DNA of 64,000 nucleotides from Pantoea sp. 18069 (GCF_902706035.1 NZ_CACSJA010000025.1:1-64000), one strand, 5' to 3'. Counted from the stretch's first letter, positions 23,638 to 32,525 are shown. The notes: a model not told the origin generated them from the sequence alone. Program-made: numbers and translations.

Positions 23638-25452
23638 ATGCCCGCCACCCAGCACACGCCTACGCCAGCCGCCCCCGCCACCCTTCCCGCCGACGTGCAT
23701 TACCACGTCAGCGCGCATGACCTGCACGCCCGCCTGTTTGCCATCGAGCTGCGCGTGCAGGCGCCTGCCGCCCAGCAGCAGGTCGCGCTGCCGGTCTGGA
23801 TTCCGGGCAGCTATCTGGTGCGCGAGTTCGCGAAGAACCTGCAAGGCCTGCAGGCCACACAGGACGGCGCAAGCGTTGCGGTGCGCCAGCTCGACAAGCA
23901 GCGCTGGCAGATCGACTGCGTGGCCGGTGCACCGCTGACGCTGAGCTACCAGGTCTGCGCCTACGACAACTCGGTGCGCACCGCCTGGCTCGATGCGCAG
24001 CGCGGCTTCTTCAACGGCACCAGCCTGTGCCTGCGCGTGCTCGGCCAGGAAGACACGCCGCACAGCCTGGAAGTCGCGGCCACGGCCGCCACGGCCGGCT
24101 GGTCCATCGCCACCGGGCTCGAGCCCGCGCGCATCGACGACCAGGGCTTTGGCCTGTACCGTGCGCTCAGCTATGACGAACTCGTCGACTGCCCCGTAGA
24201 AATGGGCCGTTTCTGGAGCGGCTTCTTCGAAGCCGGTGGCGTGCGCCACCAGTTCGTCGTCGCCGGCGCGGCCGAATCCTTCGACCACGCGCGCCTGCTC
24301 GAGGACAGCCGCAAGATCTGCGAAGCCGCGATTGCCTTCTGGCAGGGGGCACCCCACGGCCGCTATGTGTTCATGCTCAATGTCGTCAACGACGGCTATG
24401 GCGGGCTCGAGCACCGCAACTCCACGGCGCTGATCTGCGGGCGGCGCGACCTGCCGCGCCTGGGCGACGGCAAGACCAGCGATGGCTACACCACGCTGCT
24501 GGGCCTGATCAGCCATGAATACTTCCACACCTGGAACGTCAAGCGCCTGCGCCCGGACGCGTTCGCGCGCTATGACTACGACCAGGAGAACTACACCGAG
24601 CTGCTGTGGTTCTTTGAAGGCTTCACCAGCTACTACGACGACCTGCTGCTGCTGCGCGCGGGCCTGATCGACGAGGCCCGCTACCTCAAGCTGATCACCA
24701 AGACCATCAACCAGGTGCTGCAGACGCCGGGCCGCGCGCTGCAAAGCGTCGCGCAGTCGAGCTTCGACGCCTGGGTCAAGTACTACCGCCAGGACGAGAA
24801 CACGGCCAACAGCACCGTGAGCTACTACACCAAGGGCGCGCTGGTCGCGCTGTGCCTGGACCTGAGCCTGCGCCGCGAGGACCACAGCACGCTGGACGCC
24901 GTGATGCGCGCGCTGTGGCAGCGCTGCGCAGCGGGGCCCATGAGCGAGGCCGACGTGCTGGCCGTGCTGGAGCAGCTTGCGGGCCGCAGCTTCGCGCCCG
25001 AACTGGCGCAATGGGTGCATGGCACGCTAGACCTGCCGCTGGCCGAACTGCTGGCCGCGCACGGCGTGCGCCTGCAGGCCGAGCCGCCCCAGCCCGCGCA
25101 GCGCCTGGGCCTGCGCGTGCAGGAGAGTCACAGCGTGCTGGTCAAGGCCGTGCTGCGCGGCGGCCTGGCCGAGCGCGCGGGCCTGATGGCCGGCGACGAA
25201 TGGCTGGGCATAGAGCTGGCCAGCGGCGCGGCCTGGCGCATCGCCAAGCTCGACGACCTGGGCTTCTACGCGGGCCAGGCCCAACAGCTGACCGCGCTGG
25301 TCGCGCGCGACCAGCAACTGCTGCGCCTGCCGCTGGCGCTCAGCGAGGCCGATGCGCCCACGGCCAATATCGGCCTGGCGATCAGCGACAACGCGCTGGC
25401 GCGGCGCTGGCTGCGCGATGAACCGACGGCCACGGACGAAGTGCTGCCCTGA
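23638..25452 (+). CDS. M61-family metallopeptidase with PDZ domain
   Basis: 604 residues, no signal peptide. The N-terminal beta domain ('VHYHVSAHDLHARLFAIELRV') leads into the thermolysin-like catalytic domain with HEYFH at about 293-297 ('LISHEYFHTWNVKRL') and the downstream Glu in 'LLWFFEGFTSYYDDL'. A PDZ-like segment follows near 480-560 ('RVQESHSVLVKAVLRGGLAE'). M61 enzymes are glycyl/alanyl aminopeptidases that act on small peptides. It starts 94 bp after dsbC, so it could be cotranscribed with it. Confidence 0.93.
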   Translation: MPATQHTPTPAAPATLPADVHYHVSAHDLHARLFAIELRVQAPAAQQQVALPVWIPGSYLVREFAKNLQGLQATQDGASVAVRQLDKQRWQIDCVAGAPLTLSYQVCAYDNSVRTAWLDAQRGFFNGTSLCLRVLGQEDTPHSLEVAATAATAGWSIATGLEPARIDDQGFGLYRALSYDELVDCPVEMGRFWSGFFEAGGVRHQFVVAGAAESFDHARLLEDSRKICEAAIAFWQGAPHGRYVFMLNVVNDGYGGLEHRNSTALICGRRDLPRLGDGKTSDGYTTLLGLISHEYFHTWNVKRLRPDAFARYDYDQENYTELLWFFEGFTSYYDDLLLLRAGLIDEARYLKLITKTINQVLQTPGRALQSVAQSSFDAWVKYYRQDENTANSTVSYYTKGALVALCLDLSLRREDHSTLDAVMRALWQRCAAGPMSEADVLAVLEQLAGRSFAPELAQWVHGTLDLPLAELLAAHGVRLQAEPPQPAQRLGLRVQESHSVLVKAVLRGGLAERAGLMAGDEWLGIELASGAAWRIAKLDDLGFYAGQAQQLTALVARDQQLLRLPLALSEADAPTANIGLAISDNALARRWLRDEPTATDEVLP

Positions 25453-25546
25453 TGCGGACTGCAGGGCGACGAACCGGTGACAGGACCCCGGCGCCGCCTT
25501 GGGTATAGTGGCAAACGCAAACACAACTACTACCGGAGATATCCCC

Positions 25547-26326
25547 TTGGCCTACGAAATGCTGGAAGTTCGCACCGAAGCCGACAAAGTCGGCGTCATC
25601 ACACTCAACCGCCCCAAGCAGCTCAATGCCTTGAACGAACAGCTCATGACCGAGCTGGGCGCGGCGCTGCAGGCGTTCGATGCCGACGGGAACATCGGCT
25701 GCATCATCATCACCGGCAGCGAAAAGGCCTTTGCCGCGGGTGCCGACATTGGCGCGATGGCCAACTACAGCTTCGTCGATGCCTACAAGGGCGACTACAT
25801 CACGCGCAACTGGGAAGTCATTCGCAGCATCCGCAAGCCCGTGATCGCGGCGGTGTCGGGCTTTGCGCTGGGCGGCGGCTGCGAGCTGGCGATGATGTGC
25901 GACTTCATCATCGCCGCCGACAACGCGCGCTTCGGACAGCCCGAGATCAAGCTGGGCGTGATTCCCGGCGCGGGCGGCACGCAGCGCCTGCCGCGCGCCG
26001 TCGGCAAGGCCAAGGCCATGGATATGGCGCTGACCGGCCGCATGATGGACGCGACCGAAGCCGAACGCGCGGGGCTGGTGAGCCGCGTCGTGGCGCTCGA
26101 CAAGCTCATGGACGAAGCCCTGGGCGCGGCGCTGCAGATCAGCGACTTCTCGCAGATCGCGGTGATGGCGGCCAAGGAATCGGTCAACCGCGCGTTCGAA
26201 GGCAGCCTCAGCGACGGCGTGATGTTCGAGCGCCGCCTGTTCCACGCGCTGTTCGCCACGCAGGACCAGAAGGAAGGCATGGATGCGTTTGTGAACAAGC
26301 GCCCCGCCAAGTTCACGCATCAGTGA
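25547..26326 (+). CDS. enoyl-CoA hydratase
   Basis: 259 residues from a TTG start that has GGAG eight bases upstream; the alternative is ATG 25559 four codons later. The crotonase fold is complete: 'VITLNRPKQLNALNEQL', the oxyanion-hole segment 'KAFAAGADIGAMA', then 'GFALGGGCELAMMCD' with the first catalytic Glu region and 'FGQPEIKLGVIPGAGGTQRL' with the second. It hydrates trans-2-enoyl-CoA to 3-hydroxyacyl-CoA in beta-oxidation. It stands between the M61 gene and two tRNA genes. Confidence 0.93.
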   Translation: MAYEMLEVRTEADKVGVITLNRPKQLNALNEQLMTELGAALQAFDADGNIGCIIITGSEKAFAAGADIGAMANYSFVDAYKGDYITRNWEVIRSIRKPVIAAVSGFALGGGCELAMMCDFIIAADNARFGQPEIKLGVIPGAGGTQRLPRAVGKAKAMDMALTGRMMDATEAERAGLVSRVVALDKLMDEALGAALQISDFSQIAVMAAKESVNRAFEGSLSDGVMFERRLFHALFATQDQKEGMDAFVNKRPAKFTHQ

Positions 26327-26383
26327 AGCAGAAGATTTTTTGCAAGAAATTCCTTGTACGGTGTGAGGCCTCGATTTTTTGCA

Positions 26384-26389
26384 TATAAT
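26384..26389 (+). promoter_or_regulatory. -10 box of first tRNA-Met gene
   Basis: Perfect TATAAT 10 bases before the tRNA 5' end. No good -35 hexamer stands 17 bases upstream (GTGTGA is the best). Confidence 0.7.
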
Positions 26390-26399
26390 TGCTGGCTTC

Positions 26400-26476
26400 G
26401 GTCGTATAGCTCAGTCGGTTAGAGCGCAGCATTCATAATGCTGATGTCGCAGGTTCGAGTCCCGCTACGACCACCA
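26400..26476 (+). tRNA. tRNA-Met (CAT anticodon), copy 1
   Basis: 77 nt cloverleaf. Acceptor GGTCGTA pairs with TACGACC; the anticodon stem CAGCA/TGCTG holds loop TTCATAA with anticodon CAT; the T-arm has GGTTCGAGTCC; CCA is encoded. The 5' G1-C72 pair shows it is elongator Met (or an Ile2 CAT tRNA with modified C), not initiator, which has an unpaired first position. Confidence 0.95.
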
Positions 26477-26483
26477 AACTGGA

Positions 26484-26517
26484 AACCGCAGTGTTTGCAA
26501 AAGCACTGCGGTTTTTT
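26484..26517 (+). terminator. terminator between the two tRNA-Met genes
   Basis: Perfect 10-bp stem (26484-26493 with 26504-26513) with a 10-nt loop and a run of six T. It ends the first tRNA transcript, so the second copy needs its own promoter. Confidence 0.88.
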
Positions 26518-26600
26518 CTTTGCAGCAGCGAAATTTGTAAGCGCCGTTTCGGCCTGCGGATAAAAATTTCCAACGTGGCTGCAAAGGCAATTTCTTTCTA

Positions 26601-26606
26601 TATAAT
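26601..26606 (+). promoter_or_regulatory. -10 box of second tRNA-Met gene
   Basis: Perfect TATAAT 11 bases before the tRNA 5' end. The upstream sequence (26524-26600) is not a copy of the first promoter region beyond the -10 context. Confidence 0.7.
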
Positions 26607-26617
26607 TTCGGGCTATC

Positions 26618-26694
26618 GGTCGTATAGCTCAGTCGGTTAGAGCGCAGCATTCATAATGCTGATGTCGCAGGTTCGAGTCCCGCTACGACCACCA
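26618..26694 (+). tRNA. tRNA-Met (CAT anticodon), copy 2
   Basis: Identical over its 77 nt to the copy at 26400, with CCA encoded. Independent -10 box and terminator show two separate transcription units rather than one tandem precursor. Confidence 0.95.
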
Positions 26695-26700
26695 AATACA

Positions 26701-26731
26701 AGCCCCAAGCGCGCAAGCGCTTGGGGCTTTC
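26701..26731 (+). terminator. terminator after second tRNA-Met
   Basis: Perfect 12-bp stem (26701-26712 with 26717-26728, loop GCAA) followed by a short T-run. Confidence 0.75.
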
Positions 26732-26808
26732 GCTGTTTGCAGAGGCCGCACTCAGCCCCGGCCCTTTCAGGGACGGCCGGGTGCTGGGCCGGGCGCCCGC
26801 TTCGCTGA

Positions 26809-27084
26809 AAACCTACGCCAGCCCCGTCCCATTTCTTCCGTCCCAGCCAATCACGGGCCGTTGTCGTCGGCGGCGGCACCATGGGGGGCGATGTGGCCGT
26901 GGTGCTGGCGCGCGCGGGCTGCCAGACCACGGTGGTGGATCTGCAGGCGGCGATCAATCTCAACAACATCTTTGACAAGAGCTACTACCGCACCATCGGC
27001 ACGGGCACGGGCACGGGCACGAGCACCGGCAACTGGTACGGAGATCCGCGCAATGTGATGGGGTCGCTGCACGCCGCATTTTGA
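26809..27084 (+). pseudogene. chimeric remnant: 3-hydroxyacyl-CoA dehydrogenase start fused to TonB-receptor end
   Basis: Bases 26828-26936 match 60925-61033, inside the 5' part of the 3-hydroxyacyl-CoA dehydrogenase gene of this window, with seven differences in 109 bases. Homology stops at about 26937. The frame continues into a typical C-terminus of a siderophore TonB receptor ('INLNNIFDKSYYRT', 'GNWYGDPRNVM', final Phe). The open frame runs from 26809 after a stop; the only ATG is at 26881 and gives 67 residues with neither a complete Rossmann fold nor a barrel. It is therefore a recombination scar, not a working gene. It lies 115 bp after a tRNA gene. The source of the receptor part is not in the window. 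Confidence 0.85.
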
Positions 27085-27263
27085 GTTGACGGCCATGCAG
27101 CCAGCGCTGGCGCGCATTGCCGCAGGCAGACGCGCCAGCGCGGCAATACGTATTTCTTTGTTACGCGCTGCATCCAAGCGCGCGCCTCGCGGGTAGTGGA
27201 TAGGTCGGCACCAAATCTCAAAAAACAAAGTGCGTGACATTTCCTCAACTTCAAGGACATGCA

Positions 27264-28853
27264 ATGAATCGTTTCCAGATCTTTCGCCCTGCAGCGCTCG
27301 TGTCGGCTGTTTTCGCTTTGGCTGCCTGCGGTGGCAACGGTGATGCGGATGTACCGGACCAACCGTCGGTCACCTTGGGCAACACCATCGCTGTCACCGC
27401 CTCCGGCCGTGTCATCAGTTTCAACCGTACCGCTCCTGGCTCGCTGTCCAGCAATGCTGCGCTTTCCGGCTTGGCGACGGGTGAAACCCTGGTCGGCTTC
27501 GATGTGCGTCCGGCCGACGGCCTGATCTATGCGGTCAGCTCGACCAGCCGAATCTATACGCTAGACGCCAAGACCGGTGCGCTGACGTTCAAGTCGGCGC
27601 TCAGCACACCCCTGGCGGGCAGCCAGTTCGGCGTCGACTTCAACCCGGTCGCGGACCGGCTGCGCCTGGTCAGCAATACGGGCCAGAACCTGCGCGTGGA
27701 CGTCACCACGGGCACGGCCACCGTCGACGGCGCCATCAATGGCGTGGCCGGCGCGGTCATCACGGCTTCGGCGTACACCAATGCGTTCGCCGGAGCGACG
27801 ACCACGCAGCTCTACAACCTCGACGCCGCCGGCACGCTGTACCTGCAGGATCCGCCCAACAATGGGACGCTGGCCAATCCCGTTCCACTGAAGGTCGCGT
27901 TCTCGGCCAGCAATGGTTTCGACATCGATGCACGGAACAACCAGGCCTACGCGGCGCTGTCCGTGAACGGCAGCGCCCAGCTCTACACGGTTGCGCTGAG
28001 CGGAACGGACGGCGCGAAACTGGTGGGAACAATAGGCACCGGGGAAGCGCTGGTGGGGCTCACGCTCACACAGCCAGACGCACCTGTGGTCTACGCGCTG
28101 GATGACGCCTCTCAGCTGAGAAGCTTCTCGCCGTCCACGCCAACCACGCTGTCAGCCCCCATGAAGATCACCGGCCTGGCAAGCGGCGAAAACGTTCTCG
28201 GGGTGGATTTCCGCCCAAGCAACGGGCGCCTCTATGCGCTGACGAGTACCGGCCGTCTGCTGACCGTGGATACGGCAAACGGCGCCGCAACGGCTGCTGC
28301 GACATTGAGCGCAGACGCCACCGACACAACCCTGCCTTACGCCGGCTTGAACGGCACCAGCTTTGTCGTCGACTTCAACCCGGTGGCCGACCGCCTGCGG
28401 GTCATCAGCAACCTCGGCCAGAGCCTCAGAATCAACGTGGACACCGGCGCGACCACGACCGATGGGGACATCAACCGCGGCACGCCCGCCGTGGTGGCTG
28501 CCGGGGCCTACACAAACAGCTTCGCCGGCACCACCGCCACCGATCTCTACGACATCGACAGCGCGGAGAATGTACTGGCCAAGCAGGCGCCGCCGAACGA
28601 TGGCACGCTCGTGAACGTCGGCGCGTTGAATCTGACCGTGAGCGGCGCGGGGTCGCTGGACATCGCGGGAGGCGCCAACGGCCTCGTGCTGGCCGCGCTG
28701 CGGTCCGCACCCTCCGGGCCTTTCAGCCTCTACACGGTCTCGTTGACGACGGGTGCCGCCACGCTTTACGGGAACACCAGCGGGGATGCGACGCGCTCCT
28801 ATATCGGCGGCGCAGCGGGCCCGGTGGTGCGCGACATCGCCATCCGCTATTGA
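27264..28853 (+). CDS. DUF4394-domain lipoprotein
   Basis: 529 residues starting MNRFQIFRPAALVSAVFALAACGG: a lipoprotein signal with lipobox LAAC, so it is membrane-anchored. Two DUF4394 repeats follow, recognisable by duplicated cores 'FGVDFNPVADRLRLVSNTGQ' (first half) and 'FVVDFNPVADRLRVISNLGQ' (second half), each preceded by 'GFDVRPADGLIYAVSS' or 'GVDFRPSNGRLYALTS'. This is a beta-propeller-like pattern. The function of the family is unknown. Upstream GC-rich sequence contains no clear promoter; it follows the chimeric remnant. Confidence 0.85.
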   Translation: MNRFQIFRPAALVSAVFALAACGGNGDADVPDQPSVTLGNTIAVTASGRVISFNRTAPGSLSSNAALSGLATGETLVGFDVRPADGLIYAVSSTSRIYTLDAKTGALTFKSALSTPLAGSQFGVDFNPVADRLRLVSNTGQNLRVDVTTGTATVDGAINGVAGAVITASAYTNAFAGATTTQLYNLDAAGTLYLQDPPNNGTLANPVPLKVAFSASNGFDIDARNNQAYAALSVNGSAQLYTVALSGTDGAKLVGTIGTGEALVGLTLTQPDAPVVYALDDASQLRSFSPSTPTTLSAPMKITGLASGENVLGVDFRPSNGRLYALTSTGRLLTVDTANGAATAAATLSADATDTTLPYAGLNGTSFVVDFNPVADRLRVISNLGQSLRINVDTGATTTDGDINRGTPAVVAAGAYTNSFAGTTATDLYDIDSAENVLAKQAPPNDGTLVNVGALNLTVSGAGSLDIAGGANGLVLAALRSAPSGPFSLYTVSLTTGAATLYGNTSGDATRSYIGGAAGPVVRDIAIRY

Positions 28854-28951
28854 GTCCATGACGCGGCGCGGTCCACGCCTTGCCATCAAGGCAGCGTGGG
28901 GCGCTGCGCAAACCGGAAGATGACGCCAAGGCCCGGCGCCCGGCCCGGGAG

Positions 28952-30289
28952 TCAACGCATCTCTCGCGCTTCATTGCTGCGCAAGCGCTCGGCGCGCTCG
29001 GCATGGGCGCGGGCCTGGCCCTCGCGCTGCTGGCTGCGGTAAAGCGTGACCAGGTTGTCGAGCAGCGGCAGCAGTCGCGGCGACTGCGCGCCCGCCGCCT
29101 GCTCGGTCAGGGCCAGCGCGCGCAGGAAGCGCGCTTCGGCCTGGGCCAGGCGCCGCTGGCGGTAATCCTGCCCGGCCAGGAAGTTCAGCGCCTGGGCCTG
29201 GCCCAGCAAGGGCTCGGCGGCGTCGCCGTGTTCCTCATAGATCGCCAACGCCCTGGCGTAGAGCGCCTGGGCCTTTGCGCCCTCGCCCCGGGCTTCGTGC
29301 AGCTGCGCCAGATTGGCGCTGATGCGCGCGGTCTCCAGGCTGTTCGCGTCATGGCCGGCGACGATGACCAGCGCGCGCTCCAGCATGTGCGCCGCGGTCG
29401 CATATTCGCGGCGCTGCAACTGCCACAGGCCCAGCTCGTTGAGATGGCCGGCCAGGGCCTGTGCCTGCGGCGCACTTTGCTCCAGCAGCGCCACGGCACG
29501 GCCATGCAGCCCGGCCGCGGCGTCGTGGTCGCCATCCTGTGTCAGCATGGCAGCGAGCGCCGATAGCGTGCGCAGCAAGGCCATGGGATCGTTTTCAGCG
29601 CCCTGCTCGCGCAGCGCCAGCGCCTGCGCCAGCGCTGCGCGCGCGGCCGCAGACTGGCCTTGCGCCGCGTCGATAAGCGCCTGGCGCTCCAGCGCATCGG
29701 CTTTCAGCGCCGGACTCAGCGCCATGCGGTCGTCGAGCAGGCGCTGGTTGTAGCGTGCGGCTGGTTCGGTCTCGCCGCGCGCCGCATGGGCGCGCGCCAG
29801 CGCCGACAGCGCCTGGGCGCGCACCGGCGCATCCGGCGGCAGGCGTTCGGCGATGTCTGCGCTGCGCTGCCAGGCGGCCAGCGCCTGATCGCCGCGCCCC
29901 AGCGCGTCGAGTGCATTGCCGAAGTTCAGCGCCAGGGCCGCCGTGGCGGCCGGGTCAGCCGCCGACTGCGCGCTGACGGCCAGCGCTTCTTCCAGCAGGG
30001 CTGCGGCATCGGCTGCATGCCCCTGGCGCTGGCGCACCAGCGCCAGCAGGTTGAGACTGCCGGCCACGAAGGACTGGTTGTCGCCCTGCCCGGCGCGGGC
30101 CTGGCGCAAGGCATCGCGCGCGGCCTGCTCCGCCTGCGCCAGATCGCCCGCCGCATAGGCTTGCTGCGCGCGGTCCTGGGCTGCCTGCCACGATTGCATG
30201 GCGCTGGTCTGCGCCTGCGCGGAGGCCGCTGACCCCAGCAAGCACAGCGCCAGCACGCCCGCGCGCACGGTGAATGGCGCGCAGACCAT
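28952..30289 (-). CDS. periplasmic TPR-repeat protein
   Basis: 445 residues. Signal peptide ends near 'SAASAQAQT'. Nearly all of the rest is tetratricopeptide helices, for example 'GDLAQAEQAARDALRQAR' and 'GHAADAAALLEEALAV', at roughly 34-42-residue spacing. The start overlaps the heme oxygenase stop by one base (TGATG), so it is translationally coupled and belongs to the heme operon. TPR proteins scaffold complexes; here it might hold Slam or hemophore partners, but no direct evidence for that exists in the sequence. Confidence 0.85.
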   Translation of the reverse strand: MVCAPFTVRAGVLALCLLGSAASAQAQTSAMQSWQAAQDRAQQAYAAGDLAQAEQAARDALRQARAGQGDNQSFVAGSLNLLALVRQRQGHAADAAALLEEALAVSAQSAADPAATAALALNFGNALDALGRGDQALAAWQRSADIAERLPPDAPVRAQALSALARAHAARGETEPAARYNQRLLDDRMALSPALKADALERQALIDAAQGQSAAARAALAQALALREQGAENDPMALLRTLSALAAMLTQDGDHDAAAGLHGRAVALLEQSAPQAQALAGHLNELGLWQLQRREYATAAHMLERALVIVAGHDANSLETARISANLAQLHEARGEGAKAQALYARALAIYEEHGDAAEPLLGQAQALNFLAGQDYRQRRLAQAEARFLRALALTEQAAGAQSPRLLPLLDNLVTLYRSQQREGQARAHAERAERLRSNEAREMR

Positions 30290-30897
30290 CAGGCCGGCAC
30301 GGGCAGGAAACGCTCCACATGGCCGCGCGCGGCAGTGAACGCCGCGCGCGCGCCCTCATCCACACCGCCTTCATCGGCCGCGGGCAACTGCACTGCGTCA
30401 AGCTGGGCGATAAAGCCGCGCCAGTGCGCCGCCCGGCTGTCGGCCTGCGGCGCCAGATGCCGCGCACCGAAGCCGACGCCCAGTCCCAGCGCCGCGGCCG
30501 CCTTGAGCAGAAAGGCCGCGCCTATGTTGGAGCCCTCGATGGTGTAGAGCCAGCCCAGGGCCACGGGGATGTGAGCCACCTCGGCGCCCGCCGTGAAGAC
30601 CGGCGCCGGCAGCGGCGCGGTATCCAGCGCCACATCAAGGTCCTTGAGGTCCTGCGCGATCAACGCCAGCCGGCTGCGCGCGCGCAGGCCGGGCAGCAGC
30701 CCGTTGAGCTGCGGGTCGGCAAACAATGCCTCGGCGTCGCGGTGCAGGCAGTACTGCGTGCGCAGGAAGGCGCCATAGCGTTCGCGGCTGGCAAACGGCT
30801 CGGCGGCCATGATGCGCTGGTCCAGTCCGCCGTGTACGTCGCGGGTCGCGAGCTTGAGGCGTTGGCGGCGGCTGTCGTCAGGGGAAAGTGATGTCAT
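30289..30897 (-). CDS. biliverdin-producing heme oxygenase
   Basis: 202 residues. The proximal heme ligand is probably His22 in 'LKLATRDVHGGLDQRI'. The distal-helix region reads 'LGWLYTIEGSNIGAAFLLKA', the family hallmark with the flexible Gly-rich kink. The size fits bacterial HmuO/PigA/BphO enzymes. It opens heme to biliverdin, CO and Fe2+ in the cytoplasm. No bacteriophytochrome gene is adjacent, and the upstream genes are a Slam exporter and a hemophore, so iron release from imported heme is the likely role. It is coupled to the TPR gene downstream. Confidence 0.92.
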   Translation of the reverse strand: MTSLSPDDSRRQRLKLATRDVHGGLDQRIMAAEPFASRERYGAFLRTQYCLHRDAEALFADPQLNGLLPGLRARSRLALIAQDLKDLDVALDTAPLPAPVFTAGAEVAHIPVALGWLYTIEGSNIGAAFLLKAAAALGLGVGFGARHLAPQADSRAAHWRGFIAQLDAVQLPAADEGGVDEGARAAFTAARGHVERFLPVPA

Positions 30898-30933
30898 GGT
30901 GGGTTGGAGAGCAAGGGGCGGCGGCTGCCGGTT

Positions 30934-32400
30934 TCAGAAAGCCTTGTGGAATCCCAGCGTCAGGCGGTTTTTCTCGTAGCTGTAGGCATGCGGAATGGAG
31001 CTGCGGTTGTCGCGGTATTCGTAGGTCATGGTGGGCGTGAGCCCCTGCCAGGCATGGCCCGGCAGCGCCACATTCAGGTAGAGGCTGCCTTCATGGTCGC
31101 GCTGGCGCCGGCCGAACACCGCATTCGCGGCCTGGGCCTGGCGTTCGCGCCAGCCATAGGCGGCATTGACCGTCACCTGGCCGGAGAAATTCTTGAAGAT
31201 GCCGAGCCGGGCGGATTTCTCCCGGTAGAAGAAGATGGGCTGCTGCGCTTCGCTCTTGCGCACCGCCAGACTGGCGTAAGCCTGCAAGCCCGGTGCAATC
31301 ACATAGCTGCCGAATAGCGAGAGGCTCTTGAAATCACCTTGCAGATTCTCGGCAAACAGCGCAGAAAAACGGCGCTCCTTGTATTCATAGCTGGCTTCGA
31401 GCTGCGTGCGCTGCGTCAATTGGCGCATATAACCCAGGCGCGCACCGAAAGCATGGTAGATCTTGCGGCCACCTTCTTCGTTGAATTCAAAAAGCGGAAG
31501 GAATTGAAACTGGTTTTTCGCCGAGGAAAACTGGTAGCCCAGATAATTGGTCGAGACAAGATTTTCATAATCCTTCTCATGGCGGTACTGATTGCCGTAA
31601 TTGATACTGCGCAGCAGAACGCCATGGTTTCCCGCGAGCGGCCAGAGTTTGCTGAGCATGGCCTCGAAATAGATTCCGCTGTCGGGCTTTTTCTCGCCCG
31701 GAGTGTTCTGCAGGCAGGTGCCGTAGAAAACCAGGGCACAGGCGTCGACCACGGTCGACATGCTGTTGACGTTGTCCTCGCGCACGGCGGCCAGCGTCAG
31801 CGAAAACTGCGGCCGCTCGCGCTGCGCAATGGCCGTGCGGTAAGCGTCGACATGCCGCAGCACTTCGGGCGGCAGCGGCTGGCCGCGCAGCCGGGCGAAT
31901 GCCGCGTGCGCGTCGCGCAGGCGGCTGTCGTCATAGAGTACGCGCGCCAGATCGAGTTCGGCGCGCGTGAATTCGGGGCTGGCCTGCACGACCTCGCGGT
32001 ATTTCTCGATCGCCAGGGCATGCGCGCCATCGGCCGCCAGCCGGCTGGCTTCGACGAAAGTGGCCAGCGCCGGATCATGCTGGGGAACCTGGACATATTG
32101 GCGCAGCAGCCGTTCGGCGCCAAACCAGTCGCGCCGGTTCACCGCCGTCAATACCGCGCCCAGCAACTGCTGCGCGCGCGCCTGCGGCGTCCTGGTGAGC
32201 GCGGCAAATGCGGGGTCGTACAGCGCGCGCTGCGCGTCCTCGGCCAGCGGCGCGGGCGCGGCGGGCCTGCGCGACTGCTGCTCTACGCCCTGCCAGAGCC
32301 GGTCGGCGGTGTCCTGCTGGGCCCAGGCAGAGCAGACGGTGAAAACGCCCAGGAATGCGGCCGGCAGGCGTGCCTGCAAGGCTTGCGGAAAAAGAGTCAT
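30934..32400 (-). CDS. Slam-type surface protein assembly modulator (DUF560 barrel)
   Basis: 488 residues from ATG 32400. Signal peptide MTLFPQALQARLPAAFLG to AWAQ. Residues ~30-210 form TPR-like helices ('QYVQVPQHDPALATFVEASRL'). From ~215 a 14-strand DUF560 barrel runs to the C-terminal Phe, with 'RERPQFSLTLAAVREDNVN' at its start and 'YRDNRSSIPHAYSYEKNRL' near the end. Slam proteins move surface lipoproteins such as TbpB and soluble hemophilins across the outer membrane. The adjacent upstream gene encodes a matching hemophilin-like substrate, which supports the call strongly. The first 23 codons before this ATG would lack a signal and are not included. Confidence 0.9.
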   Translation of the reverse strand: MTLFPQALQARLPAAFLGVFTVCSAWAQQDTADRLWQGVEQQSRRPAAPAPLAEDAQRALYDPAFAALTRTPQARAQQLLGAVLTAVNRRDWFGAERLLRQYVQVPQHDPALATFVEASRLAADGAHALAIEKYREVVQASPEFTRAELDLARVLYDDSRLRDAHAAFARLRGQPLPPEVLRHVDAYRTAIAQRERPQFSLTLAAVREDNVNSMSTVVDACALVFYGTCLQNTPGEKKPDSGIYFEAMLSKLWPLAGNHGVLLRSINYGNQYRHEKDYENLVSTNYLGYQFSSAKNQFQFLPLFEFNEEGGRKIYHAFGARLGYMRQLTQRTQLEASYEYKERRFSALFAENLQGDFKSLSLFGSYVIAPGLQAYASLAVRKSEAQQPIFFYREKSARLGIFKNFSGQVTVNAAYGWRERQAQAANAVFGRRQRDHEGSLYLNVALPGHAWQGLTPTMTYEYRDNRSSIPHAYSYEKNRLTLGFHKAF

Positions 32401-32431
32401 GAGGAGAAGGGAGTGCGCCGGTTCACGGGAG

Positions 32432-32462
32432 GGAACCTGCCTTGCATTCCAAGGCAGGTTCC
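32432..32462 (-). promoter_or_regulatory. perfect hairpin between hemophilin-like and Slam genes
   Basis: A perfect 13-bp stem (32432-32444 with 32450-32462) closes on a 5-nt loop. On the transcribed strand no U-run follows. In secreted-protein/exporter pairs such stems reduce readthrough or stabilise the upstream message, which would give more hemophore than exporter. That effect is inference. Confidence 0.6.
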
Positions 32463-32525
32463 TGGGCACATCATGGGAATTCAGCCTTTGCGGTCTTTGA
32501 GATCTTTGAGGTCAGTGATATGCGC

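Noticed and set aside
26400..27084. genomic island integrated at the tRNA-Met genes
   Set aside because: No integrase and no repeat of the tRNA 3' end was found downstream. Only the chimeric scar is visible.
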